The position numbers and the translations under genes were made by a program. The notes under the pieces are model-generated. The model was not told where the DNA came from. It did no database searches and saw only the letters and a list, made by a program, of their open reading frames with translations. A stretch of 64,000 nt of DNA from Algibacillus agarilyticus (GTDB lineage Bacteria; Pseudomonadota; Gammaproteobacteria; Enterobacterales; Alteromonadaceae), in NCBI RefSeq assembly GCF_003286125.1, contig NZ_QMED01000017.1, positions 35,236-99,235 on the forward strand, read 5' to 3'. Below, piece by piece: positions 10,448-19,339 of the stretch (the stretch's first letter is position 1; each line of letters starts with the position of its first letter).

Positions 10448-11389
10448 TTACGAGCGACGTGCAAATTTACTTGGCTTTTTTTTACGTGGTTGAGTGTGAC
10501 GTTGTTCTTGATCGTTATTAAAGCGGTTATCGCGTTTGCTGTGTTCATTATTGCGATCATTGTTGCGATTATTCGTGTTTGCCCGCGTACGTTTTGTTTT
10601 ATGCTGAGGTGATTGAGCATTTGTTTGATTGGGCTGACTGCTAGGGCGTTTGTTGTGATCAACCGATTGTTCTTCTGTTTTACCAGAATCTTTAATCGAA
10701 TCATTTATTTCAGCCATTTCATCAGCTGTTAAATGGCGCCATTCACCTGCTTGTAAATCACCTAATTCAACATTCATGATGCGCACGCGTTTAAGAGTAC
10801 GTACATGATATTCTAAATATTCACACATACGGCGAATTTGGCGGTTTAAACCCTGAGTTAATACCATTTTAAAAGTCCGTGAACTGATTTGTTCAACTCG
10901 ACATTTTTTAGTAATGGTATCTAAAATAGGTAAGCCATTTGCCATCTTATTAATAAAGTCTTTTGTGATCGGTTTGTCTACGGTCACAATATATTCTTTT
11001 TCGTGTTGGTTACCAGCGCGTAAAATTTTATTAACAATATCGCCTTCATTGGTCAAAAATATCAACCCTTCAGATGGTTTATCTAAGCGGCCAATAGGAA
11101 ATATTCGTTCGTGATAACGAATGGCTTTAACAATGTTATCTTCAACGAGTGAATCGGTAGTGCAAGTAATGCCAACCGGTTTGTTATAAGCAATGTAAAC
11201 TTGCTTGGGCTTCGCTTTTAAAGGTTTATCATCTATTTTTATGTCATCATCATCGGTCACTTTCGTCCCTAATTCGGGTAATTTACCGTTAACGGTCACT
11301 CGGCCTTTTTCAATAAAGCGATCAGCGTCTCGGCGTGAACAAAAACCTGTTTCACTAATGTATTTGTTTAAGCGTTTTGGATCAGACAT
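10448..11389 (-). CDS. rluF: 23S rRNA pseudouridine synthase RluF
   Basis: A RsuA/RluF-type pseudouridine synthase, known in E. coli to modify U2604 of 23S rRNA (and tRNA-Tyr U35). An N-terminal S4 RNA-binding domain (RLNKYISETGFCSRRDADRFIEKGRVTVNG) is followed by the catalytic motif IGRLDKPSEGLIFLTNEGD with the active Asp, and by GLNRQIRRMCEYL. The last 80 or so residues are a low-complexity, basic and Asn/Gln-rich tail ending RKKKPSKFARRS; the family core is shorter. The RluF subtype is assigned by motif resemblance. Confidence 0.88.
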   Translation of the reverse strand: MSDPKRLNKYISETGFCSRRDADRFIEKGRVTVNGKLPELGTKVTDDDDIKIDDKPLKAKPKQVYIAYNKPVGITCTTDSLVEDNIVKAIRYHERIFPIGRLDKPSEGLIFLTNEGDIVNKILRAGNQHEKEYIVTVDKPITKDFINKMANGLPILDTITKKCRVEQISSRTFKMVLTQGLNRQIRRMCEYLEYHVRTLKRVRIMNVELGDLQAGEWRHLTADEMAEINDSIKDSGKTEEQSVDHNKRPSSQPNQTNAQSPQHKTKRTRANTNNRNNDRNNEHSKRDNRFNNDQEQRHTQPRKKKPSKFARRS

Positions 11390-11468
11390 AAATAATAGGT
11401 TTACTTAACAACAGAAAATAAGATTCGCATTGTAGAGAGGATAACGGTTGCCCGCAATGAATAGTTAA

Positions 11469-11503
11469 TACAACCCGACACGGTTAATCATGGTCGGGTT
11501 GTA
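11469..11503. terminator. Intergenic hairpin downstream of the NTF2-like gene
   Basis: An 11-base perfect stem (TACAACCCGAC with its complement) around a 13-base loop. It follows the end of the minus-strand NTF2-like gene and precedes rluF. There is no strong T run, so terminator function is only likely. Confidence 0.5.
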
Positions 11504-11532
11504 ATTAAACTGCAAATAACCGACGCATTTAA

Positions 11533-12006
11533 TTATAAGCCTAAGTCGCTTAGGCTTGGATGCTCATCTGGTCTTCTGCCTTGTGGCCAATGAAATAAAC
11601 GTTCTTCAGGTTTTATAGGCAAATCATTGATGCTGGCAATGCGTTTTTCCATTAAACCGTTTTCATCAAATTGCCAGTTTTCATTACCATATGATCGATA
11701 CCATTGGCCTGAATCATCTAACCATTCATAAGCAAATCTAACCGCGATACGGTTTTCGCTATGAGCCCATAGTTCTTTTATCAATCTATATTCTAATTCT
11801 TTGGCCCATTTTCGATTTAAAAAGTCGGTTATTTCGGCTCTGCCTTGTATAAACTCTGCACGATTTCGCCATGTGCAATCTGCTGTATAAGCTAAAGCAA
11901 CTTTATCAGCATTACGTGAATTCCAGCCATCTTCAGCCATACGTACTTTTTGTATTGCTGTTTCGGTGGTAAAGGGAGGTAAAGGTGGGCGTTGGGCTGT
12001 TGTCAT
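11533..12006 (-). CDS. NTF2-like (SnoaL-fold) protein of the DUF1348 family
   Basis: A 157-residue cone-fold protein of the NTF2/SnoaL superfamily. Typical elements are the helix [18 protein letters not shown], then [19 protein letters not shown], and the strands [29 protein letters not shown]1348 proteins have no settled function; related folds bind or isomerise small hydrophobic ligands. It is transcribed divergently from a TetR gene with two matching operator-like sites in between, so it is probably that regulator's target. Confidence 0.85.
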   Translation of the reverse strand: MTTAQRPPLPPFTTETAIQKVRMAEDGWNSRNADKVALAYTADCTWRNRAEFIQGRAEITDFLNRKWAKELEYRLIKELWAHSENRIAVRFAYEWLDDSGQWYRSYGNENWQFDENGLMEKRIASINDLPIKPEERLFHWPQGRRPDEHPSLSDLGL

Positions 12007-12049
12007 TATGCTTTTCCTTTAAGTTGTTATTCGTTTTGTATTGGTGGTG

Positions 12050-12063
12050 TACAGACTTGTCTA
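12050..12063 (+). promoter_or_regulatory. Candidate TetR operator, site 1
   Basis: TACAGACTTGTCTA fits the imperfect palindrome TACAG-N4-GTCTA. It lies 44 bases upstream of the NTF2-like gene start in the divergent intergenic region. The same pattern recurs on the other strand at 12117. Confidence 0.5.
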
Positions 12064-12116
12064 CTTTTGCAGTATAGGCTGAACACTAAGCATGTCAATA
12101 CGTTGTTGGAAATAAC

Positions 12117-12130
12117 TAGACCGACCTGTA
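12117..12130 (-). promoter_or_regulatory. Candidate TetR operator, site 2
   Basis: Read on the minus strand, TACAGGTCGGTCTA again fits TACAG-N4-GTCTA. It is 34 bases upstream of the tetR start. Two like sites in opposite orientation, one near each divergent gene, suggest control of both promoters. Confidence 0.5.
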
Positions 12131-12163
12131 TACTTCTGCTGATTTTAGAAATGAGGCGATGTG

Positions 12164-12754
12164 ATGGCGAGTAGTAAAAGAGCATTATTAATTGATACCG
12201 CACAAGCGCTTTTTTATAAAAATGGTTTTAGAGCGACGGGTATCGATCTTATTTTGGCTGAAGCAGGCGTTGCTAAAAAAACGTTATATCATCATTTTAC
12301 TTCTAAGGACGATTTGATCATTGCAACTTTAATGCAGCGTGATCAACAGCTTTTATTACGGTTAAAAACCGATACGCAACGACTGATACCGGTGCAAACG
12401 TGTCAAACTAAGCTTGCGCCTATAATGGCTTTTTTTGATGCTTTAGCGGAATGGATCACATCTGAACAATTTTTTGGTTGTATGTTTATCAATGGGTCGG
12501 CTGAATATCCTCGGCATGATGATCCTATTCATTTAGCGTGTCGAGAACACAAACTTTTAATGATGCAGCTTATCGAATCGTTGTTAGTGGAAGTTGAATT
12601 GAGTGATAAAAAAAGTGTTGTGCGTCAGCTCTCTATTATTGCTGATGGCGCCATTGTGGGGGCACATACGATGAGTGAATCGGATTCTACACGGTTTGCT
12701 AAAATAGCGGCTCAGGCCGTACTGACTCATTTTTGCTTAAATTATACTCAATAA
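12164..12754 (+). CDS. TetR/AcrR family transcriptional regulator
   Basis: The N-terminus (RALLIDTAQALFYKNGFRATGIDLILAEAGVAKKTLYHHFTSKDDLI, split by conserved blocks) is a canonical TetR DNA-binding domain at residues 6-50; the remainder is the helical ligand domain. Start ATG at 12164 is preferred to the adjoining GTG at 12161, since GAGG stands seven bases before the ATG. It is divergent from the DUF1348 gene, which it probably represses. The inducer is unknown. Confidence 0.92.
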   Translation: MASSKRALLIDTAQALFYKNGFRATGIDLILAEAGVAKKTLYHHFTSKDDLIIATLMQRDQQLLLRLKTDTQRLIPVQTCQTKLAPIMAFFDALAEWITSEQFFGCMFINGSAEYPRHDDPIHLACREHKLLMMQLIESLLVEVELSDKKSVVRQLSIIADGAIVGAHTMSESDSTRFAKIAAQAVLTHFCLNYTQ

Positions 12755-12775
12755 ACTTAAAATTTATTGAGTATA
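12743..12775. terminator. Bidirectional hairpin terminator between tetR and the RidA gene
   Basis: A perfect 13-base stem (TATACTCAATAAA and its complement) with a 7-base loop overlaps the tetR stop codon and lies before the convergent RidA gene end. The flanks are AT-rich but without a long T run. It is well placed to separate the convergent transcripts. Confidence 0.65.
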
Positions 12776-12797
12776 TCAACGTCATTTATACACCCAT

Positions 12798-13151
12798 TTA
12801 TTTCTCTGCGGCAACCACTGAAATTTCTACTAACAAGGCTTCACGTGCCATGCTTGCGGTCACACAGGCTCTTGCTGGGGCATAGCCTTCCGGTACCCAA
12901 GCATCCCAAACGGCATTCATTTCAGCGAAATATTGCATGTCTTTTATATAAATAGTGGCCGATAACATATGTTCTTTGTCACTACCGGCTTGTTCAAGTA
13001 ATGTTTCAACTTTATCTAACATGGTTTGTGTTTGTTCGGTAATGCCTTGGGTGGCATCTGTGCAAACTTGCCCACATAAATAGATTGTACCGTTGTGTTT
13101 TACAATACGGCTCATGCGTTGTTTTGTTTCAATTCGTTCGATCGTTGTCAT
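12798..13151 (-). CDS. RidA family protein
   Basis: A 117-residue member of the Rid/YER057c/UK114 family. Archetypal RidA hydrolyses reactive enamine/imine intermediates released by PLP enzymes. The conserved C-terminal arginine segment is present as [23 protein letters not shown]. The N-terminal IYLCGQV matches the family. The subtype looks closer to Rid paralogs than to RidA proper, so catalysis on 2-aminoacrylate is not assured. It is 56 bases upstream of the ABC exporter on the same strand, perhaps co-transcribed. Confidence 0.85.
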   Translation of the reverse strand: MTTIERIETKQRMSRIVKHNGTIYLCGQVCTDATQGITEQTQTMLDKVETLLEQAGSDKEHMLSATIYIKDMQYFAEMNAVWDAWVPEGYAPARACVTASMAREALLVEISVVAAEK

Positions 13152-13207
13152 TATCTTATTACCTATTTATGTTGTTAATTTTCTTGGCGTTATTTTACGT
13201 CAATTTT

Positions 13208-14992
13208 TTACGCGTGTTGATCTTCTTGCTGTAACTGCCACATTTTTTTAAATAAGCCATTTTGTTGCAGCAATTCAGCATGAGTGCCTTGTTCTACTAT
13301 TTTACCTTTGCTTAATACGATTATATTATCGGCATCGATAACCGTAGACAATCTATGCGCTATCACTAAGCTTGTATGATCGGCTGCAACCGCTTTTAGT
13401 GCTTGCAGAATTGATTGTTCAGCTCGTGAATCAAGGCTAGAGGTGGCTTCATCAAACACTAAAATGGGGGCTTGTTTTAAAATTGCACGGGCAATCGCAA
13501 CCCGCTGTTTTTCACCTCCTGATAGTTTTAATCCTCGTTCACCGACTTGCGTGTTTAATCCTTTTGATAAACTTTGTACAAATTCTTCTAAGTAAGCTGA
13601 TTTTATCGCATTTTGTATCTCGGTGTCGCTGGCATCAGGTCTGCCATATCGAATGTTCTCATACAAAGTCGCATTAAATAAAACGGTGTCTTGTGGCACG
13701 ATCGCTATCGCTCGACGCAAACTTTGTTGACTAACATCTGCAATATTTTGGCCATCTATGGTTATACCGCCCTGATCTAAATCGTAAAATCGAAAGAGTA
13801 ATTTAATTAATGTGGATTTGCCTGCGCCACTATCCCCAACAATCGCAACCTTTTGACCGGCTTTGATACTAAAACTGACATTATTTAAAATAGCGCGATC
13901 GGCACTGTAATTAAATTGCACTTGCTCAAAGTTTATTTCAGCATTAGAGACCGTTAATTCACGTGCGTGTTCTTTGTCATTAATTGCGGGGGTTCTGGCT
14001 AATAATTCGAACATGCGTTCTATATTTGCTAATGATCCACGTATTTCGCGATAAACAAAACCTAAAAAATTTAAGGGTAAAAAAAGTTGCATCATAAAGG
14101 CGTTTATTAAAACAAAATCACCCAGTGTCATTGTGCCATCATGCGTTTGTATTGCGGCTAAAGCCATCATTGCCGTCATTGAGGCGGCAATAATAAAAGC
14201 TTGCCCACCATTTAATACAAACAATGAGAGCCGGTTTTTACGTTTAGCTTGCTCCCAATCGGCTAGTGCTTGATCGTATCGTTTGGCTTCGTATTGTTCG
14301 TTGTTAAAATATTTTACGGTTTCAAAATTTAATAAACTGTCGATTGCTGTCGTGTTCGAGTTTGAATCGGCGTTAGCTGCTTCTCTTACAAAAGCGGTTC
14401 TTTTTTCAGTCGCGATAACAGAAAATGCAATATATGAGGCGATCGCCATAAAGGTAATCATCGCAAATTCAATACCATACTGATTAAAGAAAATGCCTAT
14501 CACTAACAGAATTTCCAGTAATGTCGGAATAATATTAAACACCATAAAACGCATTAAAAAGCTAACCCCAGATGTGCCACGTTCAATATCGCGTGATAAC
14601 CCACCGGTGCGCCGATCAAGATGAAACGCAAGCTCAAGATTATGTAAATGCTGAAAAACACTTAAACCCATACGACGCATTGCACGTTCGGTTACTCGGC
14701 CAAATAACGTATCGCGGATCTCACCTAAAATCGTATTTAAAAAACGAAATAAACCATAAGCGAGCACTAATGAAATGGGGGCTGCTAGTGCAATATTAAT
14801 AGGGTCGTCGAGTGCATTTACCGCATCTTTAAGCAAAAAGGGCATGCTTATACTGGCTAACTTGGCCAGTATTAAGCATAAAACGGCGAGTGATATTCGC
14901 GCTTTGAATTCAAATAGATAAGGCCATATTTTTTTGGCAACCTGCCAATTTATCGGACCAGTTGGGTGATTAGCGTGGTGAGAAGGGCGCAT
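13208..14992 (-). CDS. ATM1-type ABC exporter (fused membrane and ATPase domains)
   Basis: A 594-residue half-transporter. The N-terminal half (about 35-320) has six membrane helices of the ABC type-1 exporter fold. The C-terminal ATPase has Walker A VGDSGAGKSTLIKLL, the Q-loop VPQDTVLF, signature LSGGEKQRVAIARAI, Walker B ILVFDEATSSLD and the H-loop IAHRL. The helices, including EIRDTLFGRVTERAMRRMG and FLMRFMVFNIIPTLLE, resemble the ATM1/HMT1 group, whose members export glutathione-linked sulfur or metal adducts. Transport substrate is inferred only from group membership. Confidence 0.88.
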   Translation of the reverse strand: MRPSHHANHPTGPINWQVAKKIWPYLFEFKARISLAVLCLILAKLASISMPFLLKDAVNALDDPINIALAAPISLVLAYGLFRFLNTILGEIRDTLFGRVTERAMRRMGLSVFQHLHNLELAFHLDRRTGGLSRDIERGTSGVSFLMRFMVFNIIPTLLEILLVIGIFFNQYGIEFAMITFMAIASYIAFSVIATEKRTAFVREAANADSNSNTTAIDSLLNFETVKYFNNEQYEAKRYDQALADWEQAKRKNRLSLFVLNGGQAFIIAASMTAMMALAAIQTHDGTMTLGDFVLINAFMMQLFLPLNFLGFVYREIRGSLANIERMFELLARTPAINDKEHARELTVSNAEINFEQVQFNYSADRAILNNVSFSIKAGQKVAIVGDSGAGKSTLIKLLFRFYDLDQGGITIDGQNIADVSQQSLRRAIAIVPQDTVLFNATLYENIRYGRPDASDTEIQNAIKSAYLEEFVQSLSKGLNTQVGERGLKLSGGEKQRVAIARAILKQAPILVFDEATSSLDSRAEQSILQALKAVAADHTSLVIAHRLSTVIDADNIIVLSKGKIVEQGTHAELLQQNGLFKKMWQLQQEDQHA

Positions 14993-15156
14993 GTGTGTCC
15001 TGTGTTGAATATATGAGCGGTCAGTAAAGTGTAAATTTTAACCTTGTCTGTTTATATCACCTAACTTATTTCTAATTGATTACCTGTCTGCAATTTATCC
15101 TTAAGTGGCTAAGGTATATAATTCTCCTTGTTGTTATCTATTAAATAGAGATTTTT

Positions 15157-15855
15157 TTGTTGCCATTCGATTACACCATCACTCGTTCGTCAAAACGAAA
15201 AACGCTATCGATTATAATTAAAGAGGCGGTAGTGCGGGTTTTAGCACCCACGTGGTTGAGTGAAAAAAAAATAATAGCCATGCTGAATGCGAAGCAACAA
15301 TGGATAACAAATAAGCTTAAAGAACAAAATGCCTTATTAGCCACTCGGCCCCCTTTACCTGTCATTGCTGAAGATACGACGCTCACGTTATTTGGTAAGC
15401 CGTTTTCGATATCCATTAAATCAGGTACAAAAACACAGTTTGTTTTTAATCGCGGCAGGCTTGCGTTAATTATTTCTACACGTGTGAAACCAGAGAATGT
15501 TCAAGCGCATTTGAGCAAGCAAGTTCAACTTTTTTATCGTGAGCAACTACAAGCTCAACTACAAAATAGGTTGCCGATATTAGCCGATAATATGGGATTA
15601 GTTTATCAAAAAGTCAGTGTTAAAAATTTCAAAGCGAAATGGGGCAGTTGCAATAATAGAGGTGAATTAGATTTTAATTGGCGCTTAGCCGCCATGCCAT
15701 TTGAAACCATTGATTCTGTTTGCATACATGAGTTGGCTCATTTAAAACATTTAGATCACAGTCGTGATTTTTGGGCCTTAGTCGCTAAGTATGATCCCGA
15801 ATATCAATTTCATAAACAAGTTTTGCGCCAATATAGTACGCAAATTTGGTTTTAA
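15157..15855 (+). CDS. YgjP-type zinc metallopeptidase-like protein (DUF45)
   Basis: A 232-residue DUF45 protein. The C-terminal half has the zinc motif HELAHLKHLDHSRDFWALV, with HELAH as the HExxH-type motif and a downstream His, preceded by KAKWGSCNNRGELDFNWRLA, a family hallmark. Members include E. coli YgjP and are often found with restriction systems or alone; substrates are unknown. The start is TTG; two TTG codons (15157 and 15160) are adjacent. It is a single gene with its own promoter region opposite the ABC exporter. Confidence 0.87.
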   Translation: MLPFDYTITRSSKRKTLSIIIKEAVVRVLAPTWLSEKKIIAMLNAKQQWITNKLKEQNALLATRPPLPVIAEDTTLTLFGKPFSISIKSGTKTQFVFNRGRLALIISTRVKPENVQAHLSKQVQLFYREQLQAQLQNRLPILADNMGLVYQKVSVKNFKAKWGSCNNRGELDFNWRLAAMPFETIDSVCIHELAHLKHLDHSRDFWALVAKYDPEYQFHKQVLRQYSTQIWF

Positions 15856-16073
15856 TCAGCCACTGAGTCTTCATTAATTTTGCGAAAGTAGCCGAGAGCC
15901 TGGCTTTTTTCCACTTCATTTTGTTTAGCATACGTATGTATTCAAATCATTGTCGCGAAAATAGACAAAACATGCTGTAATTAATTTTTAATCATTGTTA
16001 CTTTTTATTAACACTCATTATTGTGACTTCGCATTGTTTATGCTGCGCCGGTCCGTTATTAAGGATTCGTTTG

Positions 16074-17579
16074 ATGAAACAACAACCTAAATTATCTTTT
16101 TGGCAAATTTGGAATGTCAGTTTTGGTTTTCTAGGCGTGCAATTTGGCTTCGCTTTACAAAATGCTAATGTCAGTCGTATTTTGTCTGATTTAGGTGCCG
16201 ATTTACACTCTCTTTCTTTATTTTGGTTAGTCGCACCGATTATGGGGTTGCTAATTCAACCTATTGTTGGTGCGGCTTCTGATCATACCTGGAATGGTGT
16301 GGGTCGACGTAACCCGTATATTTTAGGGGGGGCAGTCGCGGCTGCTTTTGCGATGTGCATGATGCCGAATGCCCCTTTGTTTGTGCAGTTAATGTCGCCG
16401 ATGTTATTTGGGGCTGTGATGTTAGCCTTGATGGATGCTTCGTTTAATGTGGCATTCCAGCCGTTTAGATCATTAGTTTCAGATATGGTGCCGTCTTCAC
16501 AGCGTAATAAAGGGTATGCCGTACAAGCGTTTTTAATTAATGTTGGTGCGATTATTGGCTCTATTTTACCGTTTGTTTTAACCAATGTTGTTGGGCTCGA
16601 AAATGCTTCTAAAGCGGGTGAGGTCGCCCCGTCTGTTACGGTGGCGTTTTATGTTGGAGCTTCAATTATGTTGGGCACGGTTTTATGGACGGTATTTAGA
16701 ACGCGTGAATATCCACCTAAAAAATATTACGCTTATAAAGGCCTTGATCGTAAAGAAGTTGAAGCGCAACTCGCCGCCGAGCGCAAAGCAACTTTTGGCG
16801 AGAAAATGCGTCGTTTTGTGCAATTAATGATCACCATGCCTAAAACAATGAAGCAACTCGCATTAGTGCAATTTTTCTCATGGTTTGCGTTATTTATTAT
16901 GTGGGTTTATACCATGCCGGCAATAACCCAAAATGCCTGGGGAATCGAAGCTAAATGGTTTGATTCAGCTTATTTGTCATCGTTAAGTGAAGTGCCTGCT
17001 TATATTGCCGAAGCTAAAGGTGCCGCGGGTGATTGGGTGGGGATTTTGTTTGCCGCATATTCATTATTTGCCGCTATCTTTGCTATTTTTATTACCCGAA
17101 TTGCCAATAAAGTCGGGCGCAAATTAACTTATTCTTTGGCATTATTAGCCGGTGGATTAGGTTACTTAAGTTTTGTTTTGTTTGATGATCCGACAATTGT
17201 AACGGCTAATTTATTGATCACTGAAGTTGAAATTCCAAGTGGTGCGTTAAACCTAATATTCCCAATGATCGGTGTTGGGGTCGCTTGGGCGGCAATTTTA
17301 GCCATGCCTTACGCTATTTTAGCGGGCTCGTTACCGGCCGAAAAAACAGGGGTTTATATGGGGATCTTCAACTTTACGATCGCCGCTCCGCAAATTATCT
17401 CAGGTTTATTTGCCGGTTGGATTGTGAGTGCTGTATTTGATAACAATGCAATTTATATTTTAATGTTGGCGGGGGTTGCCATGATTTTAGGTGCCGCTTC
17501 GGTCTTTATTGTTGACGATGCACCAGATGAAGATGAATCGGTAAGTGATGACGCGACGTTAACCGGTAGTACAAATTAA
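16074..17579 (+). CDS. MFS sugar transporter of the SLC45/sucrose-maltose type
   Basis: A 501-residue, 12-helix major facilitator. MKQQPKLSFWQIWNVSFGFLGVQFGF is a typical start of bacterial SLC45-like alpha-glucoside transporters, and the loop SDHTWNGVGRRNPYILGG has the conserved arginines. ATG 16074 is chosen because AAGGA lies eight bases before it; a GTG at 16023 would add 17 cysteine-containing residues unlike the family. A non-cytoplasmic acidic tail (DEDESVSDDA) ends the protein. Substrate, probably maltose, sucrose or related glycosides, is inferred. A clear terminator follows. Confidence 0.85.
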   Translation: MKQQPKLSFWQIWNVSFGFLGVQFGFALQNANVSRILSDLGADLHSLSLFWLVAPIMGLLIQPIVGAASDHTWNGVGRRNPYILGGAVAAAFAMCMMPNAPLFVQLMSPMLFGAVMLALMDASFNVAFQPFRSLVSDMVPSSQRNKGYAVQAFLINVGAIIGSILPFVLTNVVGLENASKAGEVAPSVTVAFYVGASIMLGTVLWTVFRTREYPPKKYYAYKGLDRKEVEAQLAAERKATFGEKMRRFVQLMITMPKTMKQLALVQFFSWFALFIMWVYTMPAITQNAWGIEAKWFDSAYLSSLSEVPAYIAEAKGAAGDWVGILFAAYSLFAAIFAIFITRIANKVGRKLTYSLALLAGGLGYLSFVLFDDPTIVTANLLITEVEIPSGALNLIFPMIGVGVAWAAILAMPYAILAGSLPAEKTGVYMGIFNFTIAAPQIISGLFAGWIVSAVFDNNAIYILMLAGVAMILGAASVFIVDDAPDEDESVSDDATLTGSTN

Positions 17580-17612
17580 GTTTGTCACCGACTGCGTTTT
17601 AGAATCAAAATT

Positions 17613-17640
17613 AAAAAGCCGCTGAAAAGCGGCTTTTTGT
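17613..17640 (+). terminator. Rho-independent terminator of the MFS gene
   Basis: An 11-base stem, AAAAAGCCGCT with its complement, a GAAA loop, and a T run. It lies 34 bases after the stop codon and would work for plus-strand transcription. Confidence 0.9.
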
Positions 17641-17659
17641 TATGTGTTCAAACGCTAAA

Positions 17660-17884
17660 TATAGTCTTCTAGTTCAGGTTTTATGGTTCATTGTCAGCGC
17701 TTACTCGCCCCAATCACATAGTAGAGCATATGCTCATAGCGTCTCGAAGCTTGCCTGCATGGATGCAGGTAAGGGGCGAGAGCAGGACGCGGTAGCTTTG
17801 ACTGCTTTGCTGACATGGATGTAAGTACTTATGTTTCGTCTGTAACTAGAAACCTGCCCCTAAACCCCGATCGCTTTGACTATA
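17660..17884 (+). repeat. Dispersed MITE-like element, copy A
   Basis: A 225-bp element bounded by TATAGTC and GACTATA; the ends form an imperfect 24-base terminal inverted repeat (TATAGTC, six free bases, then a stretch matching at 8 of 11). It contains an internal hairpin CCTGCAT-gg-ATGCAGG and the marker GGGGCGAGAGCAGGACGCGG. Near-identical copies occur at 49005-49254 (B) and, inverted, from 63818 (C). It lies between the convergent MFS and dbpA genes. No transposase is encoded, and no clear target duplication is seen. Confidence 0.85.
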
Positions 17885-17905
17885 AGTTAGCGGCATGTGT
17901 AGCGA

Positions 17906-19291
17906 TTAACTTACCGTACGCACTCTAAAATTACGGCCTTTCATTTTTCCTTCACTTAATATCTTTAATGCGCGCTTAGCGACTTTGGTATTGACCGCGA
18001 CATACGACCACGTAGCCGCAACATTAATTTTACCCACTTGCTTACCATCGATCCCATTTTTAGCAGTTAACGCGCCTAGTATGTCACCTGGGCGTAGTTT
18101 TTGCTTTTTACCACCGTCGATAAGCAATGTGGTATTTAATGGCTGTGGTGGTGTATCTTGCAACAAACTACTTGATGGTAATGGCTGGCAATCGTCGATA
18201 GGGTCAACAAGTGAATCTAATTGAGCTGCACGATATGATTCTTTTTCATTATAGAGTGTGCAGGCAATACCTTTGCTACCTGCACGCCCTGTTCGACCGA
18301 TACGGTGTGTATGCACTTCAGGGTCGTGGGCTAAATTAAAGTTAATTACTGCATCTAAATCTGAAATATCTAAGCCACGGGCGGCTACATCGGTGGCCAC
18401 TAATACCGTGGCACTTTTATTGGCAAATTGAACGAGCATTTTGTCACGATCACGTTGCTCTAAATCACCGTTTAACGCGAGTGCAGCAAACCCATGATCA
18501 CATAATGAATCGGCTACCGCTTGTGTATCTTTTTTCATGTTACAAAAAACGATAGTTGATTGTGGTTTATGGGCTTGCAGTAATAATCGTACGGCCGTTA
18601 AACGATGAGATTCGCCATCAACTTTATAAAAAATTTCTTGGATTGTGCTTTCGCTATGTTGAGAGGCTACTTTTATCATCTCGGGCGATTTCATTACCCG
18701 TTTAGCAATCGCTTGAATGGTGTCAGGGTAGGTCGCACTAAAGAGCAAGGTCTGTCGGTGTTTTGGTGTACGGTCGATGATCGCATCTAATGTTTCTTGA
18801 AAGCCCATGTCGAGCATGCGATCAGCTTCATCAAGCACAAGAGTATCCACATCCGCCAGTGATAATGTTTTACGGTTGAGATGATCATCAATACGACCAG
18901 GCGTGCCGACAATAATATGAGCACCATGTTCGAGTGAGCCAACTTGTGGCCCAAATGGCATACCACCACATAAGGTTAATACCTTTATATTATGAATACC
19001 GCGGGCGATGGTTCGGATTTCAGTTGCCACTTGATCAGCGAGTTCACGTGTTGGACACAATACAAGTGTTTGAATGCGAAAACGTTTCACATTGAGTTTT
19101 TGCAATAAGCCTAAAGCAAAGGCGGCTGTTTTGCCTGAACCGGTTTGTCCTTGTGCAATGACATCTTTCCCGGCCAAAATTGGCGGTAGACTTTTTTCTT
19201 GGATCGGCGTCATTGCCGTATATTTTAATGATTCAAGTGTGGTTAATAGTTCAGGTTTTAAATTTAATGAATTAAACGCTGCGTTACTCAC
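17906..19291 (-). CDS. dbpA: ATP-dependent RNA helicase DbpA
   Basis: A DEAD-box helicase of 461 residues, usual for DbpA, which acts in late 50S subunit assembly by binding hairpin 92 of 23S rRNA. Visible motifs are the Q motif TAMTPIQ, motif I AQGQTGSGKT, DEAD in VDTLVLDEADRMLDMGF, SAT, and motif VI HRIGRTGRAG. The C-terminal RNA-recognition domain (KQKLRPGDILGALTAKNGIDG and onward) is the DbpA-specific part. The start at MSNAAFNSLNLKPELL is family-like. Confidence 0.95.
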   Translation of the reverse strand: MSNAAFNSLNLKPELLTTLESLKYTAMTPIQEKSLPPILAGKDVIAQGQTGSGKTAAFALGLLQKLNVKRFRIQTLVLCPTRELADQVATEIRTIARGIHNIKVLTLCGGMPFGPQVGSLEHGAHIIVGTPGRIDDHLNRKTLSLADVDTLVLDEADRMLDMGFQETLDAIIDRTPKHRQTLLFSATYPDTIQAIAKRVMKSPEMIKVASQHSESTIQEIFYKVDGESHRLTAVRLLLQAHKPQSTIVFCNMKKDTQAVADSLCDHGFAALALNGDLEQRDRDKMLVQFANKSATVLVATDVAARGLDISDLDAVINFNLAHDPEVHTHRIGRTGRAGSKGIACTLYNEKESYRAAQLDSLVDPIDDCQPLPSSSLLQDTPPQPLNTTLLIDGGKKQKLRPGDILGALTAKNGIDGKQVGKINVAATWSYVAVNTKVAKRALKILSEGKMKGRNFRVRTVS

Positions 19292-19339
19292 GAGGTTATC
19301 CTATTGATTAAAAGGCGTTATGATTAACGCCTTAAATTA

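Noticed and set aside
10429-10704. 91-codon minus-strand frame overlapping the rluF tail
   Set aside because: It is a shifted frame over the low-complexity A-rich end of rluF with no independent support.
15248-15262. A third parS-like CCCACGTGG site in the YgjP-type gene
   Set aside because: Only the central CACGTG is matched; the outer TGTT and AACA arms are missing.
16023-16073. Upstream GTG start for the MFS transporter
   Set aside because: It adds 17 residues unlike the family; the ATG at 16074 has a good ribosome site.
17641-17824. 60-codon frame across dispersed copy A
   Set aside because: It runs through the non-coding repeat, and copies B and C do not keep the frame.
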